A stretch of DNA of 12,473 nucleotides, taken from contig DUUU01000589.1 in NCBI GenBank assembly GCA_012841485.1, positions 1 through 12,473 on the forward strand, in the 5' to 3' direction. The notes under the pieces were generated by a model, which worked only from the letters and a program-made list of their open reading frames with translations, was not told the origin of the DNA and ran no database searches. Numbering within the stretch: the first letter of the stretch is position 1; each line of letters starts with the position of its first letter. Shown here piece by piece: positions 1-6,615 of this stretch. The position numbers and the translations under genes are program-made. Source of the stretch: Armatimonadota bacterium (GTDB lineage: Bacteria > Armatimonadota > JAAZEB01).

Positions 1-87
1 CGGAACGCGGCGTTCTCTCCGCGCGTATTGATGGCCGGCCCATCCAGTGGGAGATCACGGCGCAGAGCCGGTGAGGAGGAGGTCAAG
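1..87. other. left-edge upstream region
   Basis: This stretch lies before the first gene and I see no supported coding sequence in it. It carries a short perfect dyad, GAACG-CGG-CGTTC at 3-15, too short to call a terminator, and the ribosome binding site of the first gene at 73-82. The reading frame of the first gene stays open back to a TTG at 28 and an ATG at 31, but that extra N-terminus is Arg/Gly/Ser-rich and unlike the family. Confidence 0.5.
73..82 (+). promoter_or_regulatory. ribosome binding site deciding the TTG start of the PIG-L gene
   Basis: The purine run GAGGAGGAGG ends 5 nt before a TTG at 88. It is a near-ideal anti-Shine-Dalgarno match and has no counterpart at the upstream TTG(28)/ATG(31), so it moves the likely start to 88. 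Confidence 0.7.
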
Positions 88-915
88 TTGAAGAAACGGT
101 TGGCATTGGTGGGCGCGCACCCGGATGACTGCGATATCCTCGGTAGCGGCCTGGCCATGAGATACCGCGAGCTGGATTGGGACGTGATGTTCGTCTCCAT
201 GGCGAACGGCGATTGCGGCCACCACGAGATGTCTCGCCCGGATCTGGCGGCGCGGCGCAAGCGCGAAACCGAGGCCGTCGCCGACCTGCTGGGTATTGAG
301 TACGTGGTGTTGGACACTTCCGATTGCGAGGTCTTCCCGTCGCTGGAACAGCGCAGGACCTTGCTCCGGCTGTTGCGCCGCTTCGCGCCGGATCTGGTCG
401 TGACGCACCACGCCGCCGATTACCACCCCGACCATCGCTACACGTGCCAGCTGGTGGGCGACGTCTCCTTCTTGCTGAAAGTGCCCCACTGCTGTCCGGA
501 TGTGCCGGCGCTGCGCAAGGATACGGTCCACGCCTTCTTCCACGCCTGGCGCGACACGGTCCGGCCGGATGCTTTCAGCGTCGCGATCGATATCGATGAC
601 CTCTGGCCGCGCAAAGTGGAGGCGATCGCGAAGCACGAGTCTCAGATGTTCGAATGGCTGCCGTGGGTGGATGGCCAGGATATGAGCCTGATCCCGCCGC
701 CCGAGGACGCGGAGGGGCGGCTGCGATACGTTGATGAGCGGCGTGGCCCGCGCGCAGAGCGGATTGCCGATCTCTACCGCGAGCGGCTGTGCGAGTTGTA
801 TGGCCCTTCTCGCGGCAAGGAGATCCGCAAGGCAGAAGCCTATGTTGCCGCGCCGTTCCCGACCTCACTCAGCGAGGAGAACTACCGGGAGCTCTTCCCG
901 TTCTTCGGGGGTTGA
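88..915 (+). CDS. PIG-L/LmbE family deacetylase
   Basis: A 275-residue protein of the PIG-L (LmbE-like, N-acetylglucosaminyl deacetylase) family, metal-dependent amidases that remove acyl groups from N-acylated sugars and related small molecules. Seen in the sequence: the hallmark AHPDD motif at residues 10-14 right after the first beta strand (VGAHPDD), a TH pair at 106-107, and the second motif HPDH at 113-116. Expected zinc ligands are H11, D14 and H116, with D13 as the catalytic base. Length is normal for bacterial members. There is no signal peptide, so it should act in the cytoplasm. I start it at TTG 88, placed 5 nt after a strong Shine-Dalgarno; the frame extends 20 codons further upstream, but that extension is low-complexity. 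Its stop is one base before the next gene, so the two are probably one operon and translationally coupled. The substrate is not predictable; an N-acetyl amino sugar is the default guess. Confidence 0.88.
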   Translation: MKKRLALVGAHPDDCDILGSGLAMRYRELDWDVMFVSMANGDCGHHEMSRPDLAARRKRETEAVADLLGIEYVVLDTSDCEVFPSLEQRRTLLRLLRRFAPDLVVTHHAADYHPDHRYTCQLVGDVSFLLKVPHCCPDVPALRKDTVHAFFHAWRDTVRPDAFSVAIDIDDLWPRKVEAIAKHESQMFEWLPWVDGQDMSLIPPPEDAEGRLRYVDERRGPRAERIADLYRERLCELYGPSRGKEIRKAEAYVAAPFPTSLSEENYRELFPFFGG

Positions 916-916
916 G

Positions 917-1924
917 ATGAAAGAGAAAACGCTACGAGTCGGCCTGATCGGCTGCGGGATGATCACCCAGCGCAGCCATGCCCCGAGCTTTGCTCAAGTT
1001 CGGGACCTTCAGATTACGGCGCTGTGCGACCCGATCCCGGAGAGGATGGCCACGGTGCGTGACGCGCACGCTCCGGATGCCGCCCTCTTCGCGAACTATG
1101 AGGAGCTGCTCGCGTCCGGGCTGGTCGACGCGGTCACCGTGGCCACGCCGGTCCACCTGCACGGGCCGGTGACAATCGCGGCGCTCAAGGCGGGATGCCA
1201 CGTGCTGTGCGAGAAGCCGATGGCGATGTCGCGCGGCGAGGCCGCCGAGATGGTGGACGCCGCGCGCGCGGCGGGGAAGATCCTCCAGATCAACCTCTCG
1301 CGCCGCTACGATCCGTTCTACCAGATGATCGCGCAGCTGATTGCTGACGGCCGGATCGGCGAGCCGCGGCACATTCGCGCGAGCCGTGTGCATACCACCG
1401 CGCCCGATCAGGGGTGGTCGCCGGGCGCCCGGTGGTTCGTCACCAAGGCGCAGGGCGGCGGTATCGTGGGCGATATCGGCGTGCATGTGGGCGACATGAT
1501 GCAGTGGTACATGGGGCCGGTCGAGAGCGTGAGCGCGCACACCGCAACGATTCGCCCCGATATCGACGTGGTCGACAACGCCACGGCGCTCTTCCGCTTC
1601 CGTGGCGGCACCACCGGCGTGCTGGAGCTGAGCTGGACCAGCCCGGTCAACCGGATGTGCTTCGAGATCCAGGGCACCGAGGGGGTGCTTCTGGCCACGA
1701 CTCAGAAAGAACCCGTGCGGATCTTGCGGCGTGACGGCACCACCGAGGAGTACGGGCCGGATCAGTTCCCACAGGGGGTGCGTAACAGCTTTGAGTGTTT
1801 CGCGGATGCCATCCGCGGCACCGCCCCCACGCCCGGTCCCGGAGAGATCGGCCTCTCCATCCAGGCGGTGCTGGATGCGATCCTCGAGTCCGGCGCCGAG
1901 GGTGGCGCCCCGGTAAGCGTGTAG
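917..1924 (+). CDS. Gfo/Idh/MocA family NAD(P)-dependent oxidoreductase (canonical)
   Basis: A 335-residue cytoplasmic oxidoreductase of the glucose-fructose oxidoreductase/inositol dehydrogenase family. The N-terminal Rossmann fold shows the dinucleotide loop GLIGCGMI (residues 9-16) and an acidic end of beta-2 (CDP, about 37-39). The diagnostic CEKP is at 98-101, with K100 the catalytic lysine. The C-terminal alpha/beta domain carries GDIGVHVGD with D186 and H190, the acid/base pair of the family. It therefore looks fully active and should oxidise or reduce a secondary hydroxyl of a sugar or cyclitol. The ATG at 917 is one base after the stop of the PIG-L gene. The preceding GGGGG is a weak ribosome site, which favours translational coupling. 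The frame is open upstream to 731 inside the PIG-L gene, but that part is antisense-like shadow. A strong hairpin follows 7 nt after the stop. Substrate unknown. Confidence 0.9.
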   Translation: MKEKTLRVGLIGCGMITQRSHAPSFAQVRDLQITALCDPIPERMATVRDAHAPDAALFANYEELLASGLVDAVTVATPVHLHGPVTIAALKAGCHVLCEKPMAMSRGEAAEMVDAARAAGKILQINLSRRYDPFYQMIAQLIADGRIGEPRHIRASRVHTTAPDQGWSPGARWFVTKAQGGGIVGDIGVHVGDMMQWYMGPVESVSAHTATIRPDIDVVDNATALFRFRGGTTGVLELSWTSPVNRMCFEIQGTEGVLLATTQKEPVRILRRDGTTEEYGPDQFPQGVRNSFECFADAIRGTAPTPGPGEIGLSIQAVLDAILESGAEGGAPVSV

Positions 1925-1931
1925 CCAGCCT

Positions 1932-1968
1932 GGAAGCCGGTCCGGCGCTCATTGCCGGGCCGGCTTCC
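1932..1968. terminator. terminator-like hairpin between convergent genes
   Basis: A 15-bp stem: GGAAGCCGG (1932-1940) pairs with CCGGCTTCC (1960-1968), then a T·G wobble, then CCGGC (1942-1946) with GCCGG (1954-1958) around a 7-nt loop. It starts 7 nt after the oxidoreductase stop and is followed by CCTCGTTT, a poor T tract. The AGE gene converges from the other side, ending at 2031, so the stem may serve both directions. The structure is clear; the terminator role is inferred. Confidence 0.7.
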
Positions 1969-2030
1969 CCTCGTTTCAGGCGGTGTCTCTGGAGCGGGTG
2001 CCCCTATGCCGCGGTAGGATGGCCCCCGCG

Positions 2031-3227
2031 TCAGGCGCCGCCGGCCTCTTGCGAAGCCACCACCTCGTCCAGGATCTGCCGGCAGCGGAAGAGTCCGCGC
2101 GGCACATGGAAGCAGCCCTTCCACTTGCCGCCCTTCAGGTTGAGGAGCACCTCGCCACGCCGGTTGAGGTAGCCCCACCACTCGCCATACTCCGGGTCGG
2201 GGAAGTGTGACCAGGCGTAGGCGTGCACGCGGTCATACCACTCGGCCAGGCTCTGGCGTCGGGTGAGGTGCCAGCCGAGGAGCAAGCCGACGAGCGTTTC
2301 CATGTGCACCCACCACAGCTTCTGGTCCCACTCGAGCTGCTGGGGCGGCTTGCCAAGCGCGTCCATGAAGTAGAAGATCCCCTCGTACTCCGGATCCCAG
2401 CCGAACTGGAGCTGCGCCTCCAGGGCATCGGCGGCGCGCTCGACGAGGGTGTGCTCGCCCAGCTGGTGGGCGGCATCCATCACGAACCACATCGCCTCGA
2501 TGCCGTGGCCCGGGTTGATCAGCCGGCCGTCGAAGGTGTCCGGGTGGCTGCCGTCGGGGGCGATATGCTCGTAGATGAGGTGGGTATCGGGGTCGACGAA
2601 GTCGTCCATCACGCGCGCCAGGTTCTCGCGGATCACGTCGGCCACCGGATAGTCGGGGAGCGCTCCGCCGAGCTCCAGTGCCAGGTTGATCGTGATCATC
2701 GGAAGGACCATGGAGCGCATGGGACGGCTGCCTGGCACCAGCTTGTTGTACTGGCCTTTTGGGTTCTCCCAGCGCGCGAGGATGCGCTCGAAGGAGCGCG
2801 TGGCGAGTTGCGTTGCCCACTCCTCGCCGCTGGCGCGCCCGAACTCGGCGAACGCCATGGCGGCAAAGCAGTCGGAGAAGATGTTGTAGGGCTGGACGAG
2901 TGGCGTGCCGCGCCGGTCGAGCGCGAAGTAGAAGTCGCCGTTGGCGTCATGGCCGTGGTCGGCGAGAAAGCGCGCGCCGAGCGCCGCGATCTCCAGGAAC
3001 TCAGGCCGCGGCTCCAGGGCGTTGTAGAACTTCGAGAACATCCACACCTGGCGCGCCTGCAGCCAGACAAACTTGTCGGTATCGAAAACGCGGCCGTCGC
3101 GCTCCAGGCAGGTGAAGTAGCCGCCGCACTCGCGGTCAGGCGAATGGCGCAGCCAGAAGGGGATCACGTCTTCCAGCAGCGCCTTGGCATACTGATCGCG
3201 CAGCGCGCGTGGGTTCTCCAGCAGCAT
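2031..3227 (-). CDS. N-acylglucosamine 2-epimerase (AGE) family protein
   Basis: A 398-residue protein of the AGE superfamily, (alpha/alpha)6-barrel enzymes that epimerise or isomerise sugars (GlcNAc/ManNAc, mannose/fructose, mannose/glucose, cellobiose). Seen: ARQVW at 58-62, holding the conserved active-site arginine R59; NPGHGIEAMW at 238-247, with H241 and E244; WWVHME at 305-310, with H308; and KGCFHVPR near the C-terminus, with H374. The two histidines H241 and H374 match the general acid/base pair of the family, so it looks active. Length is exactly typical. The ATG at 3227 is chosen because GGAGAGG lies 8 nt upstream; the frame continues open to 4007 only as shadow of the next gene. 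No signal peptide. It is the second gene of a minus-strand pair after the amidohydrolase. Which sugar it uses cannot be read from the sequence. Confidence 0.9.
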   Translation of the reverse strand: MLLENPRALRDQYAKALLEDVIPFWLRHSPDRECGGYFTCLERDGRVFDTDKFVWLQARQVWMFSKFYNALEPRPEFLEIAALGARFLADHGHDANGDFYFALDRRGTPLVQPYNIFSDCFAAMAFAEFGRASGEEWATQLATRSFERILARWENPKGQYNKLVPGSRPMRSMVLPMITINLALELGGALPDYPVADVIRENLARVMDDFVDPDTHLIYEHIAPDGSHPDTFDGRLINPGHGIEAMWFVMDAAHQLGEHTLVERAADALEAQLQFGWDPEYEGIFYFMDALGKPPQQLEWDQKLWWVHMETLVGLLLGWHLTRRQSLAEWYDRVHAYAWSHFPDPEYGEWWGYLNRRGEVLLNLKGGKWKGCFHVPRGLFRCRQILDEVVASQEAGGA

Positions 3228-3235
3228 CGTTCTTT

Positions 3236-3242
3236 CCTCTCC
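3236..3242 (-). promoter_or_regulatory. ribosome binding site of the AGE gene
   Basis: GGAGAGG on the minus strand, 8 nt before the ATG at 3227. It fixes the AGE start within a much longer open frame that runs back through the upstream gene. Confidence 0.65.
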
Positions 3243-3274
3243 GGGGGCGAGAATGCGCCTACCGACGTTCGGGC

Positions 3275-4072
3275 TTATTCGCCGCTTCCTTCGCCTGCCA
3301 GGCCGGCCAGCCGGCGGAAGTTGCCGTGGAACAGCGCAGCGTACTCCTCTTCGGACAGGCGCTCGAACAGGGCACCGTGCACGTAGACCGCGGGGTTGTT
3401 GATCGGGTAGTCCGTTCCGAAGAGGAGCTTCTCCTTGCCGGCCGTATCGATCGCTTTGCGGAGGATGCCGTAGCGGTCGATGCCGGAGCCGCTGATATCG
3501 AGGTGCAGGTTGGGGATGCGGGCGACCAGCGCGATCCGCGCCAGGAACTCCTCGCGCCCGCCGCCCGGATGGGCAAGCACAAACTGCGCTTCCGGCACGG
3601 CGCGACAGGCGCGCTCGATCACGTCCAGGCCGGCGCAGTGGAAGCTGATGACGGCGCCAAACCGGGCGGCCTCGCGGAAGACCCTCACGGCGTTCCGGGA
3701 GGCATACTCCTCGCCGAAGCCCATCAGGTAGCCCACCAGCTCGCCAATCCAGCGCACGCCCTCGCCCCCGCAGCAGCGCTCGATCTCGGCGCACGATTCC
3801 TCCGGGAAGCGGGGGTGAACCTGGATCCCGGGGAGGTAGAACTCCGGGAAGCGGTCGCGCAGCGCCAGCGCCTGGTCGTTCAGCCGGCGGATCGGCGCGA
3901 AAGAGTCCGGCTGCATCACCTGGATCGGCGCGCCGCACGCGCGGTGAATCCCGGCCCGGCGCAGCGTCGCGATCTGCTCCGAGGGATCGCCCACGCCGAT
4001 GAACCACGACGCGGCGCTCGCAGCATCAACTCCGGGATGGATATGACAATCGATCATCTCGTGCTCTGGCAT
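3275..4072 (-). CDS. amidohydrolase family 2 (metal-dependent TIM-barrel hydrolase)
   Basis: A 265-residue amidohydrolase of the amidohydrolase-2 type (PF04909), a TIM-barrel family of metal hydrolases, lactonases and decarboxylases. Metal-site motifs in order: DCHIH (H10, H12) at the end of strand 1; a conserved GELVGY with E111; H145 in FHCAG; H168 in AHPGG; and the strand-8 aspartate D221 in FGTDYP. This is a complete active site in a compact single-domain protein without signal peptide. The ATG at 4072 is chosen because GGGGAGGG sits 4-5 nt upstream; the frame stays open to 4249, but the extension would overlap the divergent gene and is not protein-like. Next to the AGE epimerase (47-nt gap), a role such as hydrolysing a sugar lactone, as in fucose or rhamnose oxidative pathways where such proteins act as lactonases, is plausible but inferred. 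Confidence 0.87.
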   Translation of the reverse strand: MPEHEMIDCHIHPGVDAASAASWFIGVGDPSEQIATLRRAGIHRACGAPIQVMQPDSFAPIRRLNDQALALRDRFPEFYLPGIQVHPRFPEESCAEIERCCGGEGVRWIGELVGYLMGFGEEYASRNAVRVFREAARFGAVISFHCAGLDVIERACRAVPEAQFVLAHPGGGREEFLARIALVARIPNLHLDISGSGIDRYGILRKAIDTAGKEKLLFGTDYPINNPAVYVHGALFERLSEEEYAALFHGNFRRLAGLAGEGSGE

Positions 4073-4076
4073 CAGA

Positions 4077-4084
4077 CCCTCCCC
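4077..4084 (-). promoter_or_regulatory. ribosome binding site of the amidohydrolase gene
   Basis: Minus-strand GGGGAGGG 4 nt before the ATG at 4072; its GGAGG core is 5 nt away. It supports the short start over the longer open frame. Confidence 0.6.
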
Positions 4085-4183
4085 TGCATCGCCCCTTGCT
4101 GTGGATCGGTTCTCGATCCGGGCCGCGGTTTCCCCTTGGGTGCGTGTTCGGGCAGGAACCGCGAAGCGCGAGGCGAACACCGC

Positions 4184-4190
4184 GGAGAGG
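4184..4190 (+). promoter_or_regulatory. ribosome binding site of the DUF4434-like gene
   Basis: GGAGAGG 8 nt before ATG 4199. It sets the start inside a frame that is open for about 1 kb further upstream as shadow of the minus-strand genes. Confidence 0.65.
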
Positions 4191-4198
4191 TGCACGCG

Positions 4199-5152
4199 AT
4201 GCGAATCACAGGAACTTTTCTCGACGAGATCAGCCACGATATTCCCCACCAGAACTGGGGCCCCGAGGAGTGGGACCTCGACTTCCAGGCGATGCGAGCC
4301 ATCGGGATCGACACCGTGATCCTGATCCGCTGCGGCTACCGCCGGTGGATGACCTACCCCTCACAGGTGCTCCAGGAGCGCGAGGGCTGCTACCCGCCGC
4401 CACTCGATCTGGTGGATCTCTTCCTCACCCTAGCCGAGAAGTACGGCATGGAGTTCTGGTTTGGCACCTACGACTCCGGGCGCTACTGGCATCAGGGCCA
4501 ATTCCAGGAGGAGGTCGATATCAACCTGCGCGTGCTTGACGAGGTGTGGGCGCGCTACGGCCACCGCCCGGCGTTCAAGGGGTGGTATCTCAGCCAGGAG
4601 GTGAGCCGGCGCACCGGCGGGATCATCGACATCTACGCCCGGATGGGCCGGCACTGCAAGGAGATCTCGGGGAACCTGCCCACGCTCATCTCGCCGTGGA
4701 TCCAGGGCGTGAAGGCCGTGAGCGCCTTCACCGGGCAGACGCGGCAGGCGCAGGGGATCACCCTGGAAGAGCACGAGCGCGAATGGAACGAGATCATGGC
4801 CGGGATCGCCGGCGCCGTGGATATCGTAGCGTTCCAGGACGGGCACGTGGAGTTCGACGAGCTCGCCAGCTTCCTCTCACTGAACAAGGCGCTGGCCGAG
4901 CGCCACGGCCTCCGCTGCTGGACGAACAGCGAGTCGTTCGACCGCGACATGCCAATCAAGTTCCCACCGATTAAGTGGGAGAAGCTGCTGCTGAAGCTGA
5001 ACGCGGCGGAACAGGCCGGGATGGAGAAGGCGATCACCTTTGAGTTCTCGCACTTCATGAGCCCCAACTCCATCTATCGCGCGGCGCACCATCTCTACCG
5101 GCGCTATTGCGAGCAGTTCGGCTTGGAGCCGTGGCAGCCGCCAGCGCAGTAA
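4199..5152 (+). CDS. DUF4434-like TIM-barrel protein, putative glycosidase-like
   Basis: A 317-residue protein whose opening ITGTFLDEI and following layout match DUF4434 (PF14488), a domain with a predicted glycoside-hydrolase-like TIM barrel and no settled function. Seen: strand 2 DTVILIRCGYRRW (38-50); FWFGTYDSGRYW (86-97); GWYLSQEV (128-135) with E134 at the end of strand 4, where clan GH-A enzymes carry the acid/base; AFQDG (211-215); and CWTNSESF (240-247) with E245 near where a nucleophile would lie. The assignment of E134/E245 as a catalytic pair is inference. There is no signal peptide, so it should act on an imported or intracellular substrate, unlike the exported genes downstream. 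ATG 4199 has GGAGAGG 8 nt upstream. It diverges from the amidohydrolase/AGE pair and is followed, 3 nt after the stop, by a perfect inverted repeat. It could be a non-enzymatic sugar-binding barrel. Confidence 0.75.
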   Translation: MRITGTFLDEISHDIPHQNWGPEEWDLDFQAMRAIGIDTVILIRCGYRRWMTYPSQVLQEREGCYPPPLDLVDLFLTLAEKYGMEFWFGTYDSGRYWHQGQFQEEVDINLRVLDEVWARYGHRPAFKGWYLSQEVSRRTGGIIDIYARMGRHCKEISGNLPTLISPWIQGVKAVSAFTGQTRQAQGITLEEHEREWNEIMAGIAGAVDIVAFQDGHVEFDELASFLSLNKALAERHGLRCWTNSESFDRDMPIKFPPIKWEKLLLKLNAAEQAGMEKAITFEFSHFMSPNSIYRAAHHLYRRYCEQFGLEPWQPPAQ

Positions 5153-5331
5153 CCCGAAGTATTCACCAGAATACTTCAAGAGAAGTCTCTTGTCTGGTGG
5201 CACGCCGTTGCCGCCACAAGCGCCCGGAAGCAGAGTGTTTTCGAGGGCAGTGCCCACAAATCCGCGCCACGCCTGGCAGAGAGACTTCTTTTCATTATTC
5301 TAATGAATAATGCGGGGTAAGGAGCGTGAAG
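5153..5331 (+). promoter_or_regulatory. dyad-rich leader/operator region
   Basis: A 179-nt gap with unusually many perfect inverted repeats. Site A: GAAGTATTC-ACCA-GAATACTTC, 9-bp arms, 5156-5177. Site B: CAAGAGA-AG-TCTCTTG, 7-bp arms, 5177-5192, wrapped by CACCAGA (5164-5170) and TCTGGTG (5193-5199). Site C: CATTATTC-TAAT-GAATAATG, 8-bp arms, 5293-5312, just before the ribosome site. A and C share the core TATTC-N4-GAATA. In addition 5178-5190 can pair with 5280-5292 over 13 bp with one G·T. The part around 5281-5312 is AT-rich in a GC-rich window. This fits two operator copies flanking a promoter, or alternative RNA folds acting as an attenuator. No confident -35/-10 is seen. Confidence 0.6.
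5317..5324 (+). promoter_or_regulatory. ribosome binding site deciding the ATG 5332 start
   Basis: GTAAGGAG lies 7 nt before ATG 5332 but only 1 nt before the alternative GTG 5326, so the ATG is preferred and the protein loses two leading residues. Confidence 0.7.
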
Positions 5332-6615
5332 ATGGGTCTCAAGATCGGGATCTGCGGGGCCGGGAAGTTTGGAAGATGTTTCGTGCCGGTGTTCCAGCGC
5401 CACCCGGATGTGGAAGAGGTCTATCTCGCCGACGTGATCCCGGACCGGCTGGCGCAGGTGGCGGCGCAGTACGGGGTGCAGAAGACGTTCGATTCGCTCG
5501 ACGCGCTTTGCAAGAGTGATTGCGACGCGATCGCCCTCTTCACCCAGCGGTGGATGCACGGGCCACAGGCGGTCCAGGCGTTGAAGGCCGGCAAGCACGT
5601 CTATTCCGCCGTGCCCGCCGCGATCACCCTGGAGGAGCTGGCCGAGCTGGTCGACACCGTGAAATCGACCGGGCTCATCTACATGCTGGGCGAGACGAGC
5701 TACTACCGGGCGCAGACCACCTTCTGCCGGAACAAGTTTCTCGCGGGCGAGTTCGGGAAGTTCGTCTACGGCGAGGGCCAGTATCACCACGACATGGCCC
5801 ACTTCTACGCCTCTTATATGCACAGCGGCGGCGCCGAGTGGAAGCGCACGGCCAGCTTCCCGCCGATGCTCTATCCGACGCACTCCACGGCGTTCATCCT
5901 CGGGGTCACTTTCGCGCGCATGACCGAGGTGTGCTGCTTCGGCTACGTCGATCACCACCCCGATGGCGTCTTCGATGCCGACCGGAGCCTGTGGGGCAAC
6001 GTGTTTAGCAACCAGACGGCGCTCTTCCGGACTTCGGACGGAGGGATGGCGCGTGTGAACGAGTTCCGGCGCATCGGCGCGGGCGACGGACGGATGACGA
6101 TCATGGGCACGCGCGCCGCTTATGAGGAGCAGCCTCGCCAGGGGATCTTCACCTGGCTCGACTTCCCGCCCGGCATGGAGGAGAACGGCGACATTCCCTA
6201 CCGTGAGATGACGGAGCTGGTGAAGCTGCACCACGAGGATGTGAGCCATATTCGCGTCTTCGACGGCGTGGAGGTCACCGAGGAGAACCTGGGCAACCTG
6301 CCGCGCGAGTACCTGGGCAAGAAGTTCCTAGGTCTCTCGAAGGCGCAGCCGTGGTGGCAGCTCCCGGTGGAGTTTGCCGGGGTGCCGAACGGGCACGACG
6401 GCACGCATGTCTTCCTGGTGAACGACTTCGTTCGCTCGGTGAAGAGCCACCGGCTGCCGCCCAACCACGTCTGGCTCGCGGCGCGCTACAACGCGCCCGG
6501 GATTGTGGCGCACGAGTCGTGCCGGCGCGGCGGCGAACTCCTCAAGATCCCGGATTTCGGCATGCCCCCGGCCGATTGGCCAACCCTGGAGGAGGCGCAC
6601 CCGCTGCAACCGTGA
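5332..6615 (+). CDS. Gfo/Idh/MocA family protein, GH109-like branch, non-canonical EKP site
   Basis: A 427-residue Rossmann-fold protein. The dinucleotide loop GICGAGKFG is at residues 6-14, with an acid at the end of beta-2 (ADV, 33-35). Where the family usually has EKP, this one reads YSAVPAA (91-97): glutamate and lysine are both gone. Later it has LYPTHST (180-186, with H184), and near the C-terminus a GHDGTH block, an LPPNHVW block and an ending ELLKIPDFG. These blocks recall GH109-type members, which use NAD-dependent redox chemistry to cleave or modify glycosides. That assignment rests on motif memory, not alignment. It is about 90 residues longer than the canonical oxidoreductase at 917-1924. 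No signal peptide. It heads the plus-strand run behind a dyad-rich leader and is followed by an isomerase-like gene, suggesting joint processing of a keto-sugar or glycoside. It could instead be a plain dehydrogenase using another lysine. Confidence 0.85.
   Translation: MGLKIGICGAGKFGRCFVPVFQRHPDVEEVYLADVIPDRLAQVAAQYGVQKTFDSLDALCKSDCDAIALFTQRWMHGPQAVQALKAGKHVYSAVPAAITLEELAELVDTVKSTGLIYMLGETSYYRAQTTFCRNKFLAGEFGKFVYGEGQYHHDMAHFYASYMHSGGAEWKRTASFPPMLYPTHSTAFILGVTFARMTEVCCFGYVDHHPDGVFDADRSLWGNVFSNQTALFRTSDGGMARVNEFRRIGAGDGRMTIMGTRAAYEEQPRQGIFTWLDFPPGMEENGDIPYREMTELVKLHHEDVSHIRVFDGVEVTEENLGNLPREYLGKKFLGLSKAQPWWQLPVEFAGVPNGHDGTHVFLVNDFVRSVKSHRLPPNHVWLAARYNAPGIVAHESCRRGGELLKIPDFGMPPADWPTLEEAHPLQP

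Larger units (their letters stand above)
4073..4198. promoter_or_regulatory. divergent intergenic region with dyads
   Basis: This 126-nt gap separates two divergently read genes and must hold promoters for both. I find no clear -35/-10 pair. It has a perfect dyad GGATCG-N5-CGATCC at 4103-4119, spaced like a small operator, and a wider one, GCGGTT (4125-4130) with AACCGC (4157-4162), 26 nt apart, which could form a leader hairpin before the plus-strand gene. Both could be regulator sites for the catabolic genes; this is inferred from position. Confidence 0.45.

Noticed and set aside
731..916. 62-residue N-terminal extension of the first Gfo/Idh/MocA protein
   Set aside because: It overlaps the PIG-L gene in another frame and is basic low-complexity; ATG 917 gives the normal Rossmann start.
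2223..3386. 387-codon plus-strand open frame opposite the AGE gene
   Set aside because: Antisense shadow of a gene with clear AGE motifs; no domain seen in the product.
2031..4007. A single 658-residue minus-strand fusion reaching through the amidohydrolase into AGE
   Set aside because: The first 260 residues are an out-of-frame reading of the amidohydrolase gene, Arg/Pro-rich and motif-free. A ribosome site precedes the AGE ATG at 3227.
3209..4198. Long N-terminal extension of the DUF4434-like protein
   Set aside because: It is antisense to the amidohydrolase and AGE genes; the true start at 4199 has a good ribosome site and a family-like N-terminus.
4073..4249. 59-residue N-terminal extension of the amidohydrolase
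   Set aside because: It would overlap the divergent DUF4434-like gene and its ribosome site. The short start begins just before the metal motif and has its own GGAGG.
5296..5301. TATTCT as a possible -10 element before the GH109-like gene
   Set aside because: Only four of six consensus bases, and no -35-like hexamer 16-18 nt upstream; it is also part of a dyad arm.
5107..5310. Small plus-strand open frame of 67 codons spanning the dyad-rich gap
   Set aside because: No ribosome site, overlaps the end of the DUF4434-like gene, and the region is better explained by inverted repeats.
5176..6249. 357-codon open frame on the minus strand opposite the GH109-like gene
   Set aside because: Its product is rich in Arg/His/Val with no recognisable motif, it lies wholly antisense to a well-supported gene, and such frames are common in GC-rich DNA.
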